Assembly: GCF_051401765.1 (NCBI RefSeq)
Contig: NW_027480422.1
Coordinates: 16,076,001-16,140,000, forward strand
Source of the DNA: Calliopsis andreniformis
Taxonomy: Eukaryota > Arthropoda > Insecta > Hymenoptera > Andrenidae
Direction: 5' to 3'
Length of the DNA stretch: 64,000 bases
A program made the translations under genes and the position numbers. The notes under the pieces were generated by a model. That model did not search any database. It saw only the letters and a program-made list of their open reading frames with translations, and was not told the DNA's origin. Positions 22,318 to 35,490 of this stretch are shown piece by piece. Each line of letters starts with the position of its first letter. The first letter of the stretch is position 1.

Positions 22318-24560
22318 CTAGAGTGAAGTCGAGGTTGCCCGGAACGTAGAAATGACCATAACTTTCACACTGGTTGCAACTATTCGTTTTATACGATGGA
22401 AAAACTGTTCTAGTTATTTTGTATTTTATGCTTCTGTCGCTAACTTCTAAGTCCCTAGCTATTCCATCTGGTGGATCAACGCCCTAGAGTGAGGTCTAGG
22501 TTGCCCGGAATGTAGAAATGACCCGTACTTTCACACTGGTTGCAGTTACTCCTGTTATACGTTGGAAAAACCTTTGCATTTTTATTTTATTTTATGCTTC
22601 TGGTGTTTACTTCTAAGACCGTAGCTATTCGATGTGATGGGGCAACGCCCTAGAGTGAAGCCTAGGTTGCCCGAAACGCAGAAATGGCCATTACTTTCAC
22701 ACTGGCTGCAATTATTCGTTTTATACGATGGAAAAACTGTTGTATTTATTTTGTATTTGGTGCTTCTGTCGTTGACTTCTTAGGCCCTAACTATTGTATC
22801 TGGTGGACCAACGCCCTAGAGTGAACACTCAGGTGCCCGGAACGTGGTAATGACCATCACTTTCACACTGGTTGCAATTATTCTTGTTATACGATGGAAA
22901 AACTGTTGTATTTATCTTGTATTTTATGCCTCTGGCGTTGACTCCTAAGGCCGTAGCTATTCGATGTCGTGGAGCAACGCCCTAGAATGAAGCCTTGGTT
23001 GCCCGGACCGTAGAAATGACCGTAACTTTCACACTGGTTGCAATTATTGGTTTCATACGATGGAAAAACTGTTCTATTTATTTTGTATTTTATGCTTCGG
23101 GCGTTGACTTCTAAGGCCCTAAATATTCGATCTGTTGGAACAACGCCCTAGAGTGAAGCCTAGGTTGCCCGGAACGTAGAAATGACCTGTACTTTCACAC
23201 TGGTTGCAATTATTCCTGTTATACGATGGAAAAACTGATGCATTTTTATCGTATTTCATGCTTCGGGCGTTGACTTCTAAGGCCCTAGCCATTCGATGTG
23301 GTGGACCGACGCCCTAGAGTGAAGCTCAGGTTGCCCGGAACGTAGAAGCGACCATTACTTTCACATTGGTAGCAATTATTCCTGTTGTACGATGGAAAAG
23401 CTGATGTATTTATATTGTATTTTATGCTTCTGGCGTTGACTTCTAAGGCCGTAACTATTCGATATGGTGCAGCTACGCCCTAGAGTGAAGTCTAGGTTGC
23501 CCGGAACGTGGCAATGGCCATTACATTCACACTGGTTGCAATTTTTCATTTTATACAATGGAAAGACTGTTGTATTTATATTGTATTTTATGCTTCTGGC
23601 GCTGACTTCTAAGGCCGTAGCTATTCGATGTGGTGGAGCAACGCCCTAGGGTGAAGCCTAGGTTGCCCGGAACGTAGAAGAGGCAATTACTATCACACTG
23701 GTTGCAATTCTTCCTGTTATACAATGGAAAAACTTCTGTACCTATATTGTATTTTATGCTTCCGGCGTTTACTTCTAAGGCCCTAACTCTTCGGTCCGAA
23801 GGAGCAATGCCTCAGAGTTAATTCTAGGATGCCCGGAACGTAGAAATGGCCATCACTTTCGCACTGGTTGCAATTATTCCTGTTATACGACGAAAAGCTG
23901 TTGTATTTATATTGTATTTTATGCTTCTGGCGTTGACTTCTTAGGACCTAACTATTCAATCTGGTGGAGCAACGCCCTAGAGTGAAGCCTAGGTTGACCG
24001 GAACGTGGCAATGGCCATTACATTCACACTGGTTGCAATTTTTCATTTTATACAATGGAAAGACTGTTGTATTTATATTGTATTTTATGTTTCTGGCGCT
24101 GACTTCTAAGGCCGTAGCTATTCGATGTGGTGGAGCAACGCCCTAGGGTGAAGCCTAGGTTGCCCGGAACGTAGAAATAGCCATCACTTTCACACTGGTT
24201 GCAATTATTCCTGTTATACGACGGATAAGCTGTTGTATTCATATTGTGTTTTATGCTTCTGGCGTTGACATCTTAGGACCTAACTGTTCAATCTGGTGGA
24301 GCAGCGCCCTAGAGTGAAGCCTAGGTTGCCCGGAACCTAGTAATGACCATTACCTTCACACTGGCTGCAATTATTCCTATTATACGATGGAAAGACTGTT
24401 GTATTTTTATTGTATTTTATGCTTCTGGCGTTGACTTCTTAGGACCTAACTATTGGATCGGGTGGAGCAACGCCCTAGAGTGAAGCCTATGTTGCCCGGA
24501 ACGTATAAATGGCCATCACTTTCACACTGGTTGCAATTATTCGTATTATACGATTGAAAA
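22318..24560 (+). repeat. Diverged satellite zone 1
   Basis: Monomers carry more private substitutions than elsewhere, for example GAACACTCAGGTGCCCGG near 22825, CGGTCCGAAGGAGCAATGCC near 23793, and TTCCGGCGTTTACTTC near 23760. A GAACGTGGCAATGGCCATT monomer recurs at 23504 and 24001 (497 bp, three monomers). I see no long duplication of this zone elsewhere in the window. It looks like older, less homogenised array. Confidence 0.75.
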
Positions 24561-27183
24561 ACTGTTGTATTTATATTGTATTTTATGCCTCTGGCGACGA
24601 CTTCTAAGGCCCTAACTATTCGATCTGGTGGAGCAACGCACTAGAGTGAAGCCTAGGTTGCCCGGAACGTAGAAATAACCTTTACTTTCACACTGTTTCC
24701 AAATATACATCATATACGATGGAAAAGCTGTTGTGTTTATATTGTATTTTATAGTTATGGCGTTGTCTTCTAGGGCCGTAGCTATTCGATGTGGTTGAGC
24801 AACGCCCTAGAGTGAAGACTAGGTTGCCCGGGACGTAGAAATGACCATTACTTCCACACTGTTTGCAATTATTCATATTATACAGTGGAAAAACTGTTGT
24901 ATTTTTATTGTATTTTATGCGCCTCGAGTTGTTTTCTAAGGCCCTAACTATTCGATGTGGTGGAGCACCACCGTAGAGCGAAACCTAGGTTGCCCGGAAC
25001 GTAGAAATGACCATACCTTTCACACTGGTTGCAATTATTCCTGTTATACAAGGGAATAACTGTTGTATTTATATTGCAGATTATGCTTCTGGCGTTGACT
25101 TCTTAGGCCCTAACTATTCGATCTGGGGGAACCACGCCCTAGACTGAACCCTAGGTTGCCCCGAACGTAGGAATGACCATCACTTTCACACTGGTTGCAA
25201 TTATTCCTGTTATACGATGGAAAAACTGTTGTATCTATTTTGTATTTTATGCTTCTGGCGTTGACTTCTTAGGCCCTAACTATTCGATCTGGTGGAACGA
25301 CGCCCTAGAGTGAAGCCTAGGTTGCCCGTATCGTAGAAATGACCATATATTTCACACTGGTTGCAATTCTTCCTGTTATACGATGGACAAACTGTTGGAT
25401 TTTTATTGTACTTTATGCTTCTGGCGTTGACTTCTTAGGCCCTAACTATTGGATCTGGTGTAGCAACGCCTAGGGTGAAGCCTAGGTTTCCCGGAACGTA
25501 GAAATGACCATCACTTTCACACTGGTTGCAATTATTCTTGTTATACGATGGAAAAACTGTTGTATCTATTTTGTATTTTATGCTTCTGGCGTTGACTTCT
25601 TAGGTCCTAACTATTGGATCTGGTGGAGCAACGCCCTCTGGTGTCGCCCAGGTTGCCCGGAACGTAGAAATGACCATAACTTTCATACTGGTAGCAATTA
25701 TTCGTATTATACGATAGAAAAACTGTTGTATTTATATTGTATTTTATGCTTCTGGCGTTGACTTCTTAGGCCCTAACTATTCGATCTGGTGGAGCAACGC
25801 CCTAGAGTGAAGCCTAGGTTGCCTGGAACGTAGAAATGACCGTGTCTTTCACACTGGTTGCAATTATTCCTGTTATACGATGGAAAAACTGTTGTATTTA
25901 TATTATATTTTATGCTTCTGGCGTTGACTTCTTAGGCCCTAACTATTCGATCTCGTGGAGCAACGCCCCAGAGTGAAGCCTAGGTTGCCCGGAATGTAGA
26001 AATGACCATCACTTTCACACTGGTTGCAATTATTCTTGAAATACGATGGAAAAACTGTTGTATTTATATTATATTTTATGCTTCAGACGTTGACTTCTAA
26101 GGCCGTAGCTATTCGATGTGGTGGAGAAACGCCCTAGTGTGAAGCCTGGGTTGCCCGGAAAGTTGAAATGACCATTACCTCCACACTGTTTGCAATTATT
26201 CATTTTATACAATGGAAAAACTGTTGTATTTATATTGTTTTTTATAGTTATGGCCTTGACTTCTAAGGCCGTAGCTATTCGATGTGCTGGAGCAATGCCC
26301 TAGAGTGAAGCCTGGGATGCCCGCAACGTAGAAATGACCATACCTTTCACACCGGTTGCAATTATTCCTGTTATACGATGGAAAAGCTGTTGTATTTGTA
26401 TTGTATTTTATGATTCTGGCGTTGACTTCTTAGGCGCTAACTATTCGATCTGGTGGAACGACGCCCTAGAGTGAAGCCTAGGTTGCCCGTATCGTAGAAA
26501 TGACCATATATTTCACACTGGTTGCAATTATTCCTGTTATACGATGGAAAAACTGTTGTATTTCTATTGTATTTTATGCTCCTGGCGTTGACTTCTAAGG
26601 CCGTAGCTATTCGATGTGGTGGAGCAACGCCCTAGAGTGAAGCCTAGGTTGCCCGGAAAGTAGAAATGAGCATTACCTCCACACTGTTTGCAATTATTCG
26701 TTTTATACAATGGAAAAACTGTTGTATTTATATTGCATTTTATGCTTCTGGTGTCGACTTCCTAGGTCCTAGCTATTCGATCTGGAAGAACAACGCCCTA
26801 GAGTGAAGCCTAGGTTGCCCGGAACGTAGAAATGACCATCACTTTCACACTGGTTGCAATTATTCCTGTTATACGATGGAAAAACTGTTGTATTTATATA
26901 ATATTTTATGCTTCTGGCGTTGACTTCTAAGGCCGTAGATATTCGATGTGGTGGAGAAACGCCCTAGAGTGAAGCCTAGGTTGCCCGGAAAGTAGAAATG
27001 ACCATTACCTCCACACTGTTTGCAATTATTCATTTTATACAATGGAAAAACTGTTGTATTTATATTGTTTTTTATAGTTATGGCGTTGACGTCTAAGGCC
27101 GTAGCTATTCGATGTGGTGGAGCAATGCCCTAGAGTGAAGCCTAGGATGCCCGCAACGTAGAAATGACCATATCTTTCACACT
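24561..27183 (+). repeat. Composite satellite block with empty insertion site
   Basis: Three sources are joined in series. 24561-24990 matches the 8-mer HOR (AAATATACATCATATACG monomer). 24991-25411 matches 9841-10261 (offset 15150). 25408-27183 matches 12134-13909 (offset 13274). It therefore spans the place where the LTR element sits in the other copy, without the element. Confidence 0.87.
25408..25411 (+). other. Empty-site paralogue of the LTR insertion (1)
   Basis: A single GTAC in GGATTTTTATTGTACTTTA, with both flanks matching those of the inserted copy at 10200-10261 and 12134-12240. It shows the pre-insertion state. Confidence 0.88.
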
Positions 27184-27559
27184 GGTTGCAATTATTCCTG
27201 TTATACGATGGAAAAACTGTTGTATCTATTTTGTATTTTATGCTTCTGGCGTTGACTTCTTAGGCCCTAACTATTGGATCTGGTGTCGCAACGCCTAGGG
27301 TGAAGCCTAGGTTTCCCGGAACGTCGAAATGACCATAACCTTCATACTGATTGCAACTATTCGTTTTATACGATGGAAAAACTGTTGTACTTATATTGTA
27401 TGTTATGCCTCTGGAGTTGACTCCTAAGGCCGTAGCTATACTATGTGGTGGAGCAACACCCTAGCCTGAAGCCTAGGTTGCACGGAACGTAGGAATAACC
27501 ATTACTTCCACACTGTTTGCAATTACTCATTTTATACAATGGAAAAACTGTTGTATTTA
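27184..27559 (+). repeat. Satellite linker before the 3980-bp duplication
   Basis: About two monomers containing GGTGTCGCAACGCCTAGGG and CTATACTATGTGG. They match 36800-37170 and 48240-48610. The corresponding place in the 31.5-kb copy lacks them. Confidence 0.75.
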
Positions 27560-30180
27560 TAATGTATTTTATGCTTCTGGCGTTGACATCTTAGGCCCTA
27601 ACTATTCGATCTGGAGGAGCAACGCCATAGAGAGAAGCCTAGATTGCCCGGAATGTAGAAATGACCATTACCTTCTGGCTTGTTGCAATTATTCCTGTTA
27701 TACGATGAAAAAACTGTTGCATTTTTATTGTATTTCATGCGTCTGGAGTTGTTTTCTAAGGCCCGAACTATTCTATGTGGTGGAGCAACGCCCTAGAGCG
27801 AAACCTAGGTTGCCCGGAACGTAGAAATGACCATTACTTTCACACTGGTTGCAATTGTTCCTGTTATACGATGGACAAACTGTTGGATTTTTATTGTACT
27901 TTATGCTTCTGGCGTTGACTTCTTAGGCCCTAACTATTGGATCTGGTGGAGCAACGCCTAGGGTGAAGCCTAGGTTTCCCGGAACGTAGAAATGACCATA
28001 ACCTTCATACTTATTGCAACTATTCGTTTTATACGATGGAAAAACTGTTGTACTTATATTGCATGTTATGCCTCTGGCGTTGACTCGTAAGGCCGTAGCT
28101 ATTCGATGTGGTGGAGCAACGCCCTAGCGTGAAGCCTAGGTTGCCCGGAATGTAGGAATAACCATTACTTCCACACTGTTTGCAATTATTCATTTTATAC
28201 AATGGAAACACTCTTGTATTTAGAATGTATTTTATGCTTCTGGCGTTGACTTCTTAGGCCCTAACTATTCGATCTGGTTAAGCAAGGCCCTAGAGTGAAG
28301 CCTAGGTTGCCCGGAACGTAGAAATGACCATTACTTTCACACTGTTAGCAATTATTCATATTATACTGAGGAAAAACTGTTGTATTTATATTGCATTTTA
28401 TGCTTCTGGCATTGACTTCTATGGACCTAACTATTCGATGTGGTGGAGCAACGCCCTAGAGTGAAGCCTAGGTTGCCCGGAACGTAGAAATGACCATAGC
28501 TATCACAGTGGTTGCAATTATTCCTGTTATACAAGGGAAAAACTGTTGTATTTATATTGAATTTTATGCTTCTGGCGTTGACTTCTTAGGCCCTAATCAT
28601 TCGATCTGGTGGAGCAACGCCCTAGAGTGGAGCTAGGTTGCCCGGAATGTAGAAATGACCATCACTTTCACACTGGTTGCAATTACTCTTGTTATACGAT
28701 GGAAAAACTGTTGTATTTATATTATATTTTATGCTTCCGGCGGTGACTTCTAGGGCCGTAGCTATTCGATGTGGTGGAGAAACGTCCTAGAGTGAAGCCT
28801 AGGTTGCCCGGAAAGTAGAAATTACCATTACCTCCACACTGTTTGCAACTATTCATTTTATACAATGGAAAAACTGTTGTATTTATATTGTTTTTTATAG
28901 TTATGGCGTTGACGTCTAAGGCCGTAGCTATTCGATGTGGTGGAGCAATGCCCTAGAGTGAAGCCTAGGATGCCCGCAACGTAGAAATGACCATATCTTT
29001 CACACTGTTTGCAATTATTCCTGTTATACGATTGAAAAACTGTTGTATTTATATTGTATTTTATGCTTCTGGCGTTGACTTCTAAGGCCCTAACTATTCG
29101 ATCTGGTGGAGCAACGCCCTAGAGTGAAGCCTAGGTTGCCCGGAACGTAGAAATGACCATACCTTTCACACTGGTTGCAATTATTCCTGTTATACAATGG
29201 AATAACTGTTGTATTTAGATTGCAGTTTATGCTTCTGGCGTTGACTTCTTAGGCCCTAACTATTCGATCTGTGGGAACCACGCCCTAGACTGAACCCTAG
29301 GTTGCCCGGAACGTAGAAATGACCATCACTTTCACACTGGTTGCAATTATTCCTGTTATACGATGGAAAAACTGTTGTATCTATTTTGTATTTTATGCTT
29401 CTGGCGTTGACTTCTTAGGCCCTAACTATTGGATCTGGTGTAGCAACGCCTAGGGTGAAGGCTAGGTTTCCCGGAACGTAGAAATGACCATAACCTTCAT
29501 ACTGATTGCAACTATTCGTTTTATACGATGGAAAAACTGTTGTACTTATATTGTATGTTATGCCTCTGGAGTTGACTCCTAAGGCCGTAGCTATACTATG
29601 TGGTGGAGCAACGCCCTAGCCTGAAGCCTAGGTTGCACGGAACGTAGGAATAACCATTACTTCCACACTGTTTGCAATTACTCATTTTATACAATGGAAA
29701 AACTGTTGTATTTATAATGTATTTTATGCTTCTGGCGTTGACTTCTTAGGCCCTAACTATTCGATCTGGAGGAGCAACGCCATAGAGAGAAGCCTAGATT
29801 GCCCGGAATGTAGAAATGACCATTACCTTCTGGCTTGTTGCAATTATTCCTGTTATACGATGAAAAAACTGTTGTATTTTTATTGTATTTCATGCGTCTG
29901 GAGTTGTTTTCTAAGGTCCGAACTATTCGATGTGGTGGAGCAACGCCCTAGAGCGAAACCTAGGTTGCCCGGAACGTAGAAATGACCATTACTTTCACAG
30001 TGGTTGCAATTGTTCCTGTTATACGATGGACAAACTGTTGGAATTTTATTGTACTTTATGCTTCTGGCGTTGACTTCTTAGGCCCTAACTATTGGATCTG
30101 GTGGAGCAACCTCTAGGGTGAAGCCTAGGTTTCCCGGAACGTAGAAATGACCATAACCTTCATACTGATTGCAACTATTC
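27560..30180 (+). repeat. Long satellite duplication E, copy 1
   Basis: Matches 31540-34160 at an offset of 3980 bp (24 monomers less 4 bp) over about 2.6 kb. Shared rare marks include TGACTCGTAAGGCCG near 28082, GGTTAAGCAAGGCCC near 28275, ATACTGAGGAAAAACTG near 28363, and the 1-bp-shorter GAGTGGAGCTAGG near 28625. Very few differences are visible (for example ATTACC against ATGACC near 28822), so the duplication is recent. Confidence 0.9.
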
Positions 30181-30183
30181 GTT

Positions 30184-31540
30184 TTATACGATGGAAAAAC
30201 TGTTGTACTTATATTGTATGTTATGCCTCTGGCGTTGACTCCTAAGGCCGTAGCTATTCGATGTGGTGGAGCAACGCCCTAGCGTGAAGCCTAGGTTGCC
30301 CGGAACGTAGGAATAACCACTACTTCCACACTGTTGGCAATTATTCATTTTATACAATGGAAACACTGTTGTATTTATAATGTATTTTATGCTTCTGGCG
30401 TTGACTTCTAAGGCCGTGGTTATTCGATGTGGTGGTGTAAGGCCCTGGAGTGAAGCCTAGGTTGCCCGGAACGTAGAAATGACCATTACTTTCACATTGG
30501 TTGCAATTAATCCTGTTATACGATGGAAAAACTGTTGTATCTTTGTTGTATTTTATGCTTCGGGCGTTGACTTCTATGGTCCTACCAATTCGATCTGGTG
30601 GAGCAACGCCATAGAGTCAAGCCTAGGTTGCCCGGAACGTAGAAATGACCATTACTTTCACACTGGCTGCAATTATTCCTGTTATACGATCGAAAAGCTG
30701 TTGTATTTATATTGTATTTTATGCTTGTGGCGTAGACTTCTTAGGACCTAGCTATTCGATCTGGTGGAGCAACGCCCTAGAGTGAAGCCTATGTTGCCCG
30801 TATCGTAGAAATGACCATATATTTCACACTGGTTGCAATTATTCCTGTTATACGATGGAAAAACTGTTGTATTTCTATTGTATTTTATGCTCCTGGCGTT
30901 GACTTCTAAGGCCGTAGCTATTCGATGTGGTGGAGCAACGCCCTAGAGTGAAGCCTAGGTTGCCCGGAAAGTAGAAATGACCATTACCTCCACACTGTTT
31001 GCAATTATTCATTTTATACAATGGAAAAACTGTTGTATTTATATTGTATTTTATGCTTCTGGTGTCGACTTCCTAGGTCCTAGCTATTCGATCTGGAAGA
31101 ACAACGCCCTAGAGTGATGCCTAGGTTGCCCGGAACGTAGAAATGACCATCACTTTCACACTGGTTGCAATTATTCCTGTTATACGATGGAAAAACTGTT
31201 GTATTTATATAATATTTTATGCTTCTGGCGTTGACTTCTAAGCCCGTAGATATTCGATGTGGTGGAGAAACGCCCTAGAGCGAAGCCTAGGTTGCCCGGA
31301 AAGTAGAAATGACCATTACCTCCACACTGTTTGCAATTATTCATTTTATACAAAGGAAAAACTGTTGTATTTATATTGTTTTTTATAGTTATGGCGTTGA
31401 CGTCTAAGGCCGTAGCTATTCGATGTGGTGGAGCAATGCCCTAGAGTGAAGCCTAGGATGCCCGCAACGTAGAAATGACCATATCTTTCACACTGGTTGC
31501 AATTATTCCTGTTATACGATGGAAAAACTGTTGTATCTAT
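30184..31540 (+). repeat. Long satellite duplication F, copy 1
   Basis: Matches 35490-36846 at an offset of 5306 bp (32 monomers less 6 bp). Marks: GGTGTAAGGCCCTGGAG near 30433, GTATCTTTGTTG near 30537, GGTCCTACCAATTCG near 30578. Related monomers reappear at 54050-54620 and 62985-63245. Confidence 0.9.
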
Positions 31541-34160
31541 TTTGTATTTTATGCTTCTGGCGTTGACATCTTAGGCCCTAACTATTCGATCTGGAGGAGC
31601 AACGCCATAGAGAGAAGCCTAGATTGCCCGGAATGTAGAAATGACCATTACCTTCTGGCTTGTTGCAATTATTCCTGTTATACGATGAAAAAACTGTTGC
31701 ATTTTTATTGTATTTCATGCGTCTGGAGTTGTTTTCTAAGGCCCGAACTATTCGATGTGGTGGAGCAACGCCCTAGAGCGAAACCTAGGTTGCCCGGAAC
31801 GTAGAAATGACCATTACTTTCACACTGGTTGCAATTGTTCCTGTTATACGATGGACAAACTGTTGGATTTTTATTGTACTTTATGCTTCTGGCGTTGACT
31901 TCTTAGGCCCTAACTATTGGATCTGGTGGAGCAACGCCTAGGGTGAAGCCTAGGTTTCCCGGAACGTAGAAATGACCATAACCTTCATACTTATTGCAAC
32001 TATTCGTTTTATACGATGGAAAAACTGTTGTACTTATATTGCATGTTATGCCTCTGGCGTTGACTCGTAAGGCCGTAGCTATTCGATGTGGTGGAGCAAC
32101 GCCCTAGCGTGAAGCCTAGGTTGCCCGGAATGTAGGAATAACCATTACTTCCACACTGTTTGCAATTATTCATTTTATACAATGGAAACACTCTTGTATT
32201 TAGAATGTATTTTATGCTTCTGGCGTTGACTTCTTAGGCCCTAACTATTCGATCTGGTTAAGCAAGGCCCTAGAGTGAAGCCTAGGTTGCCCGGAACGTA
32301 GAAATGACCATTACTTTCACACTGTTAGCAATTATTCATATTATACTGAGGAAAAACTGTTGTATTTATATTGCATTTTATGCTTCTGGCATTGACTTCT
32401 ATGGACCTAACTATTCGATGTGGTGGAGCAACGCCCTAGAGTGAAGCCTAGGTTGCCCGGAACGTAGAAATGACCATAGCTATCACAGTGGTTGCAATTA
32501 TTCCTGTTATACAAGGGAAAAACTGTTGTATTTATATTGAATTTTATGCTTCTGGCGTTGACTTCTTAGGCCCTAATCATTCGATCTGGTGGAGCAACGC
32601 CCTAGAGTGGAGCTAGGTTGCCCGGAATGTAGAAATGACCATCACTTTCACACTGGTTGCAATTACTCTTGTTATACGATGGAAAAACTGTTGTATTTAT
32701 ATTATATTTTATGCTTCCGGCGGTGACTTCTAGGGCCGTAGCTATTCGATGTGGTGGAGAAACGTCCTAGAGTGAAGCCTAGGTTGCCCGGAAAGTAGAA
32801 ATGACCATTACCTCCACACTGTTTGCAACTATTCATTTTATACAATGGAAAAACTGTTGTATTTATATTGTTTTTTATAGTTATGGCGTTGACGTCTAAG
32901 GCCGTAGCTATTCGATGTGGTGGAGCAATGCCCTAGAGTGAAGCCTAGGATGCCCGCAACGTAGAAATGACCATATCTTTCACACTGTTTGCAATTATTC
33001 CTGTTATACGATTGAAAAACTGTTGTATTTATATTGTATTTTATGCTTCTGGCGTTGACTTCTAAGGCCCTAACTATTCGATCTGGTGGAGCAACGCCCT
33101 AGAGTGAAGCCTAGGTTGCCCGGAACGTAGAAATGACCATACCTTTCACACTGGTTGCAATTATTCCTGTTATACAATGGAATAACTGTTGTATTTATAT
33201 TGCAGTTTATGCTTCTGGCGTTGACTTCTTAGGCCCTAACTATTCGATCTGTGGGAACCACGCCCTAGACTGAACCCTAGGTTGCCCGGAACGTAGAAAT
33301 GACCATCACTTTCACACTGGTTGCAATTATTCCTGTTATACGATGGAAAAACTGTTGTATCTATTTTGTATTTTATGCTTCTGGCGTTGACTTCTTAGGC
33401 CCTAACTATTGGATCTGGTGTAGCAACGCCTAGGGTGAAGGCTAGGTTTCCCGGAACGTAGAAATGACCATAACCTTCATACTGATTGCAACTATTCGTT
33501 TTATACGATGGAAAAACTGTTGTACTTATATTGTATGTTATGCCTCTGGAGTTGACTCCTAAGGCCGTAGCTATACTATGTGGTGGAGCAACGCCCTAGC
33601 CTGAAGCCTAGGTTGCACGGAACGTAGGAATAACCATTACTTCCACACTGTTTGCAATTACTCATTTTATACAATGGAAAAACTGTTGTATTTATAATGT
33701 ATTTTATGCTTCTGGCGTTGACTTCTTAGGCCCTAACTATTCGATCTGGAGGAGCAACGCCATAGAGAGAAGCCTAGATTGCCCGGAATGTAGAAATGAC
33801 CATTACCTTCTGGCTTGTTGCAATTATTCCTGTTATACGATGAAAAAACTGTTGTATTTTTATTGTATTTCATGCGTCTGGAGTTGTTTTCTAAGGTCCG
33901 AACTATTCGATGTGGTGGAGCAACGCCCTAGAGCGAAACCTAGGTTGCCCGGAACGTAGAAATGACCATTACTTTCACAGTGGTTGCAATTGTTCCTGTT
34001 ATACGATGGACAAACTGTTGGATTTTTATTGTACTTTATGCTTCTGGCGTTGACTTCTTAGGCCCTAACTATTGGATCTGGTGGAGCAACCTCTAGGGTG
34101 AAGCCTAGGTTTCCCGGAACGTAGAAATGACCATAACCTTCATACTGATTGCAACTATTC
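31540..34160 (+). repeat. Long satellite duplication E, copy 2
   Basis: Partner of 27560-30180. At its left end the joined sequence passes from a monomer like 27174-27240 to one like 27560 onward; the two-monomer linker is missing, which places the junction within TTTATGCTTCTGGCGTTGAC near 31545-31565. Confidence 0.9.
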
Positions 34161-35490
34161 GTTTTATACGATGGAAAAACTGTTGTACTTTTATTGTATG
34201 TTATGCCTCTGGAGTTGACTCCTAAGGCCGTAGCTATACTATGTGGTGTAGCAACACCCTAGCCTGAAGCCTAGGTTGCACGGAACGTAGGAATAACCAT
34301 TACTTCCACACTGTTTGCAATTACTCATTTTATACAATGGAAAAACTGTTGTATTTATAATGTATTTTATGCTTCTGGCGTTGACTTCTTAGGCCCTAAC
34401 TATTCGATCTGGAGGAGCAACGCCACAGAGAGAAGCCTAGATTGCCCGGAATGTAGAAATGACCATTACCTTCTGGCTTGTTGCAATTATTCCTGTTATA
34501 CGATGAAAAAACTGTTGTATTTTTATTGTATTTCATGCGTCTGGAGTTGTTTTCTAAGGCCCGAACTATTCGATGTGGTGGAGCAACGCCCTAGAGCGAA
34601 ACCTAGGTTGCCCGGAACGTAGAAATGACCATTACTTTCACACTGGTTGCAATTGTTCCTGTTATACGATGGACAAACTGTTGGATTTTTATTGTACTTT
34701 ATGCTTCTGGCGTTGACTTCTTAGGCCCTAACTATTGGATCTGGTGTAGCAACGCCTAGGGTGAAGGCTAGGTTTCCCGGAACGTAGAAATGACCATAAC
34801 CTTCATACTGATTGCAACTATTCGTTTTATACGATGGAAAAACTGTTGTACTTATATTGTATGTTATGCCTCTGGAGTTGACTCCTAAGGCCGTAGCTAT
34901 ACTATGTGGTGGAGCAACGCCCTAGCCTGAAGCCTAGGTTGCACGGAACGTAGGAATAACCATTACTTCCACACTGTTTGCAATTACTCATTTTATACAA
35001 TGGAAAAACTGTTGTATTTATAATGTATTTTATGCTTCTGGCGTTGACTTCTTAGGCCCTAACTATTCGATCTGGAGGAGCAACGCCATAGAGAGAAGCC
35101 TAGATTGCCCGGAATGTAGAAATGACCATTACCTTCTGGCTTGTTGCAATTATTCCTGTTATACGATGAAAAAACTGTTGTATTTTTATTGTATTTCATG
35201 CGTCTGGAGTTGTTTTCTAAGGTCCGAACTATTCGATGTGGTGGAGCAACGCCCTAGAGCGAAACCTAGGTTGCCCGGAACGTAGAAATGACCATTACTT
35301 TCACAGTGGTTGCAATTGTTCCTGTTATACGATGGACAAACTGTTGGATTTTTATTGTACTTTATGCTTCTGGCGTTGACTTCTTAGGCCCTAACTATTG
35401 GATCTGGTGGAGCAACCTCTAGGGTGAAGCCTAGGTTTCCCGGAACGTAGAAATGACCATAACCTTCATACTGATTGCAACTATTCGTTT
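33500..35490 (+). repeat. Local 4-monomer (664 bp) tandem expansion
   Basis: The rare CTATACTATGTGG monomer occurs at 33571, 34234 and 34898, spaced 663 and 664 bp, and the three following monomers repeat with it (TTGCACGGAACGTAGG, GGAGGAGCAACGCC, then the CTTCTGGCTTGTTG monomer). In the E copy 1 region the equivalent position has a single unit, so two extra units arose here. These units also supply the later copies at 37053 and 42.5 kb. Confidence 0.87.
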
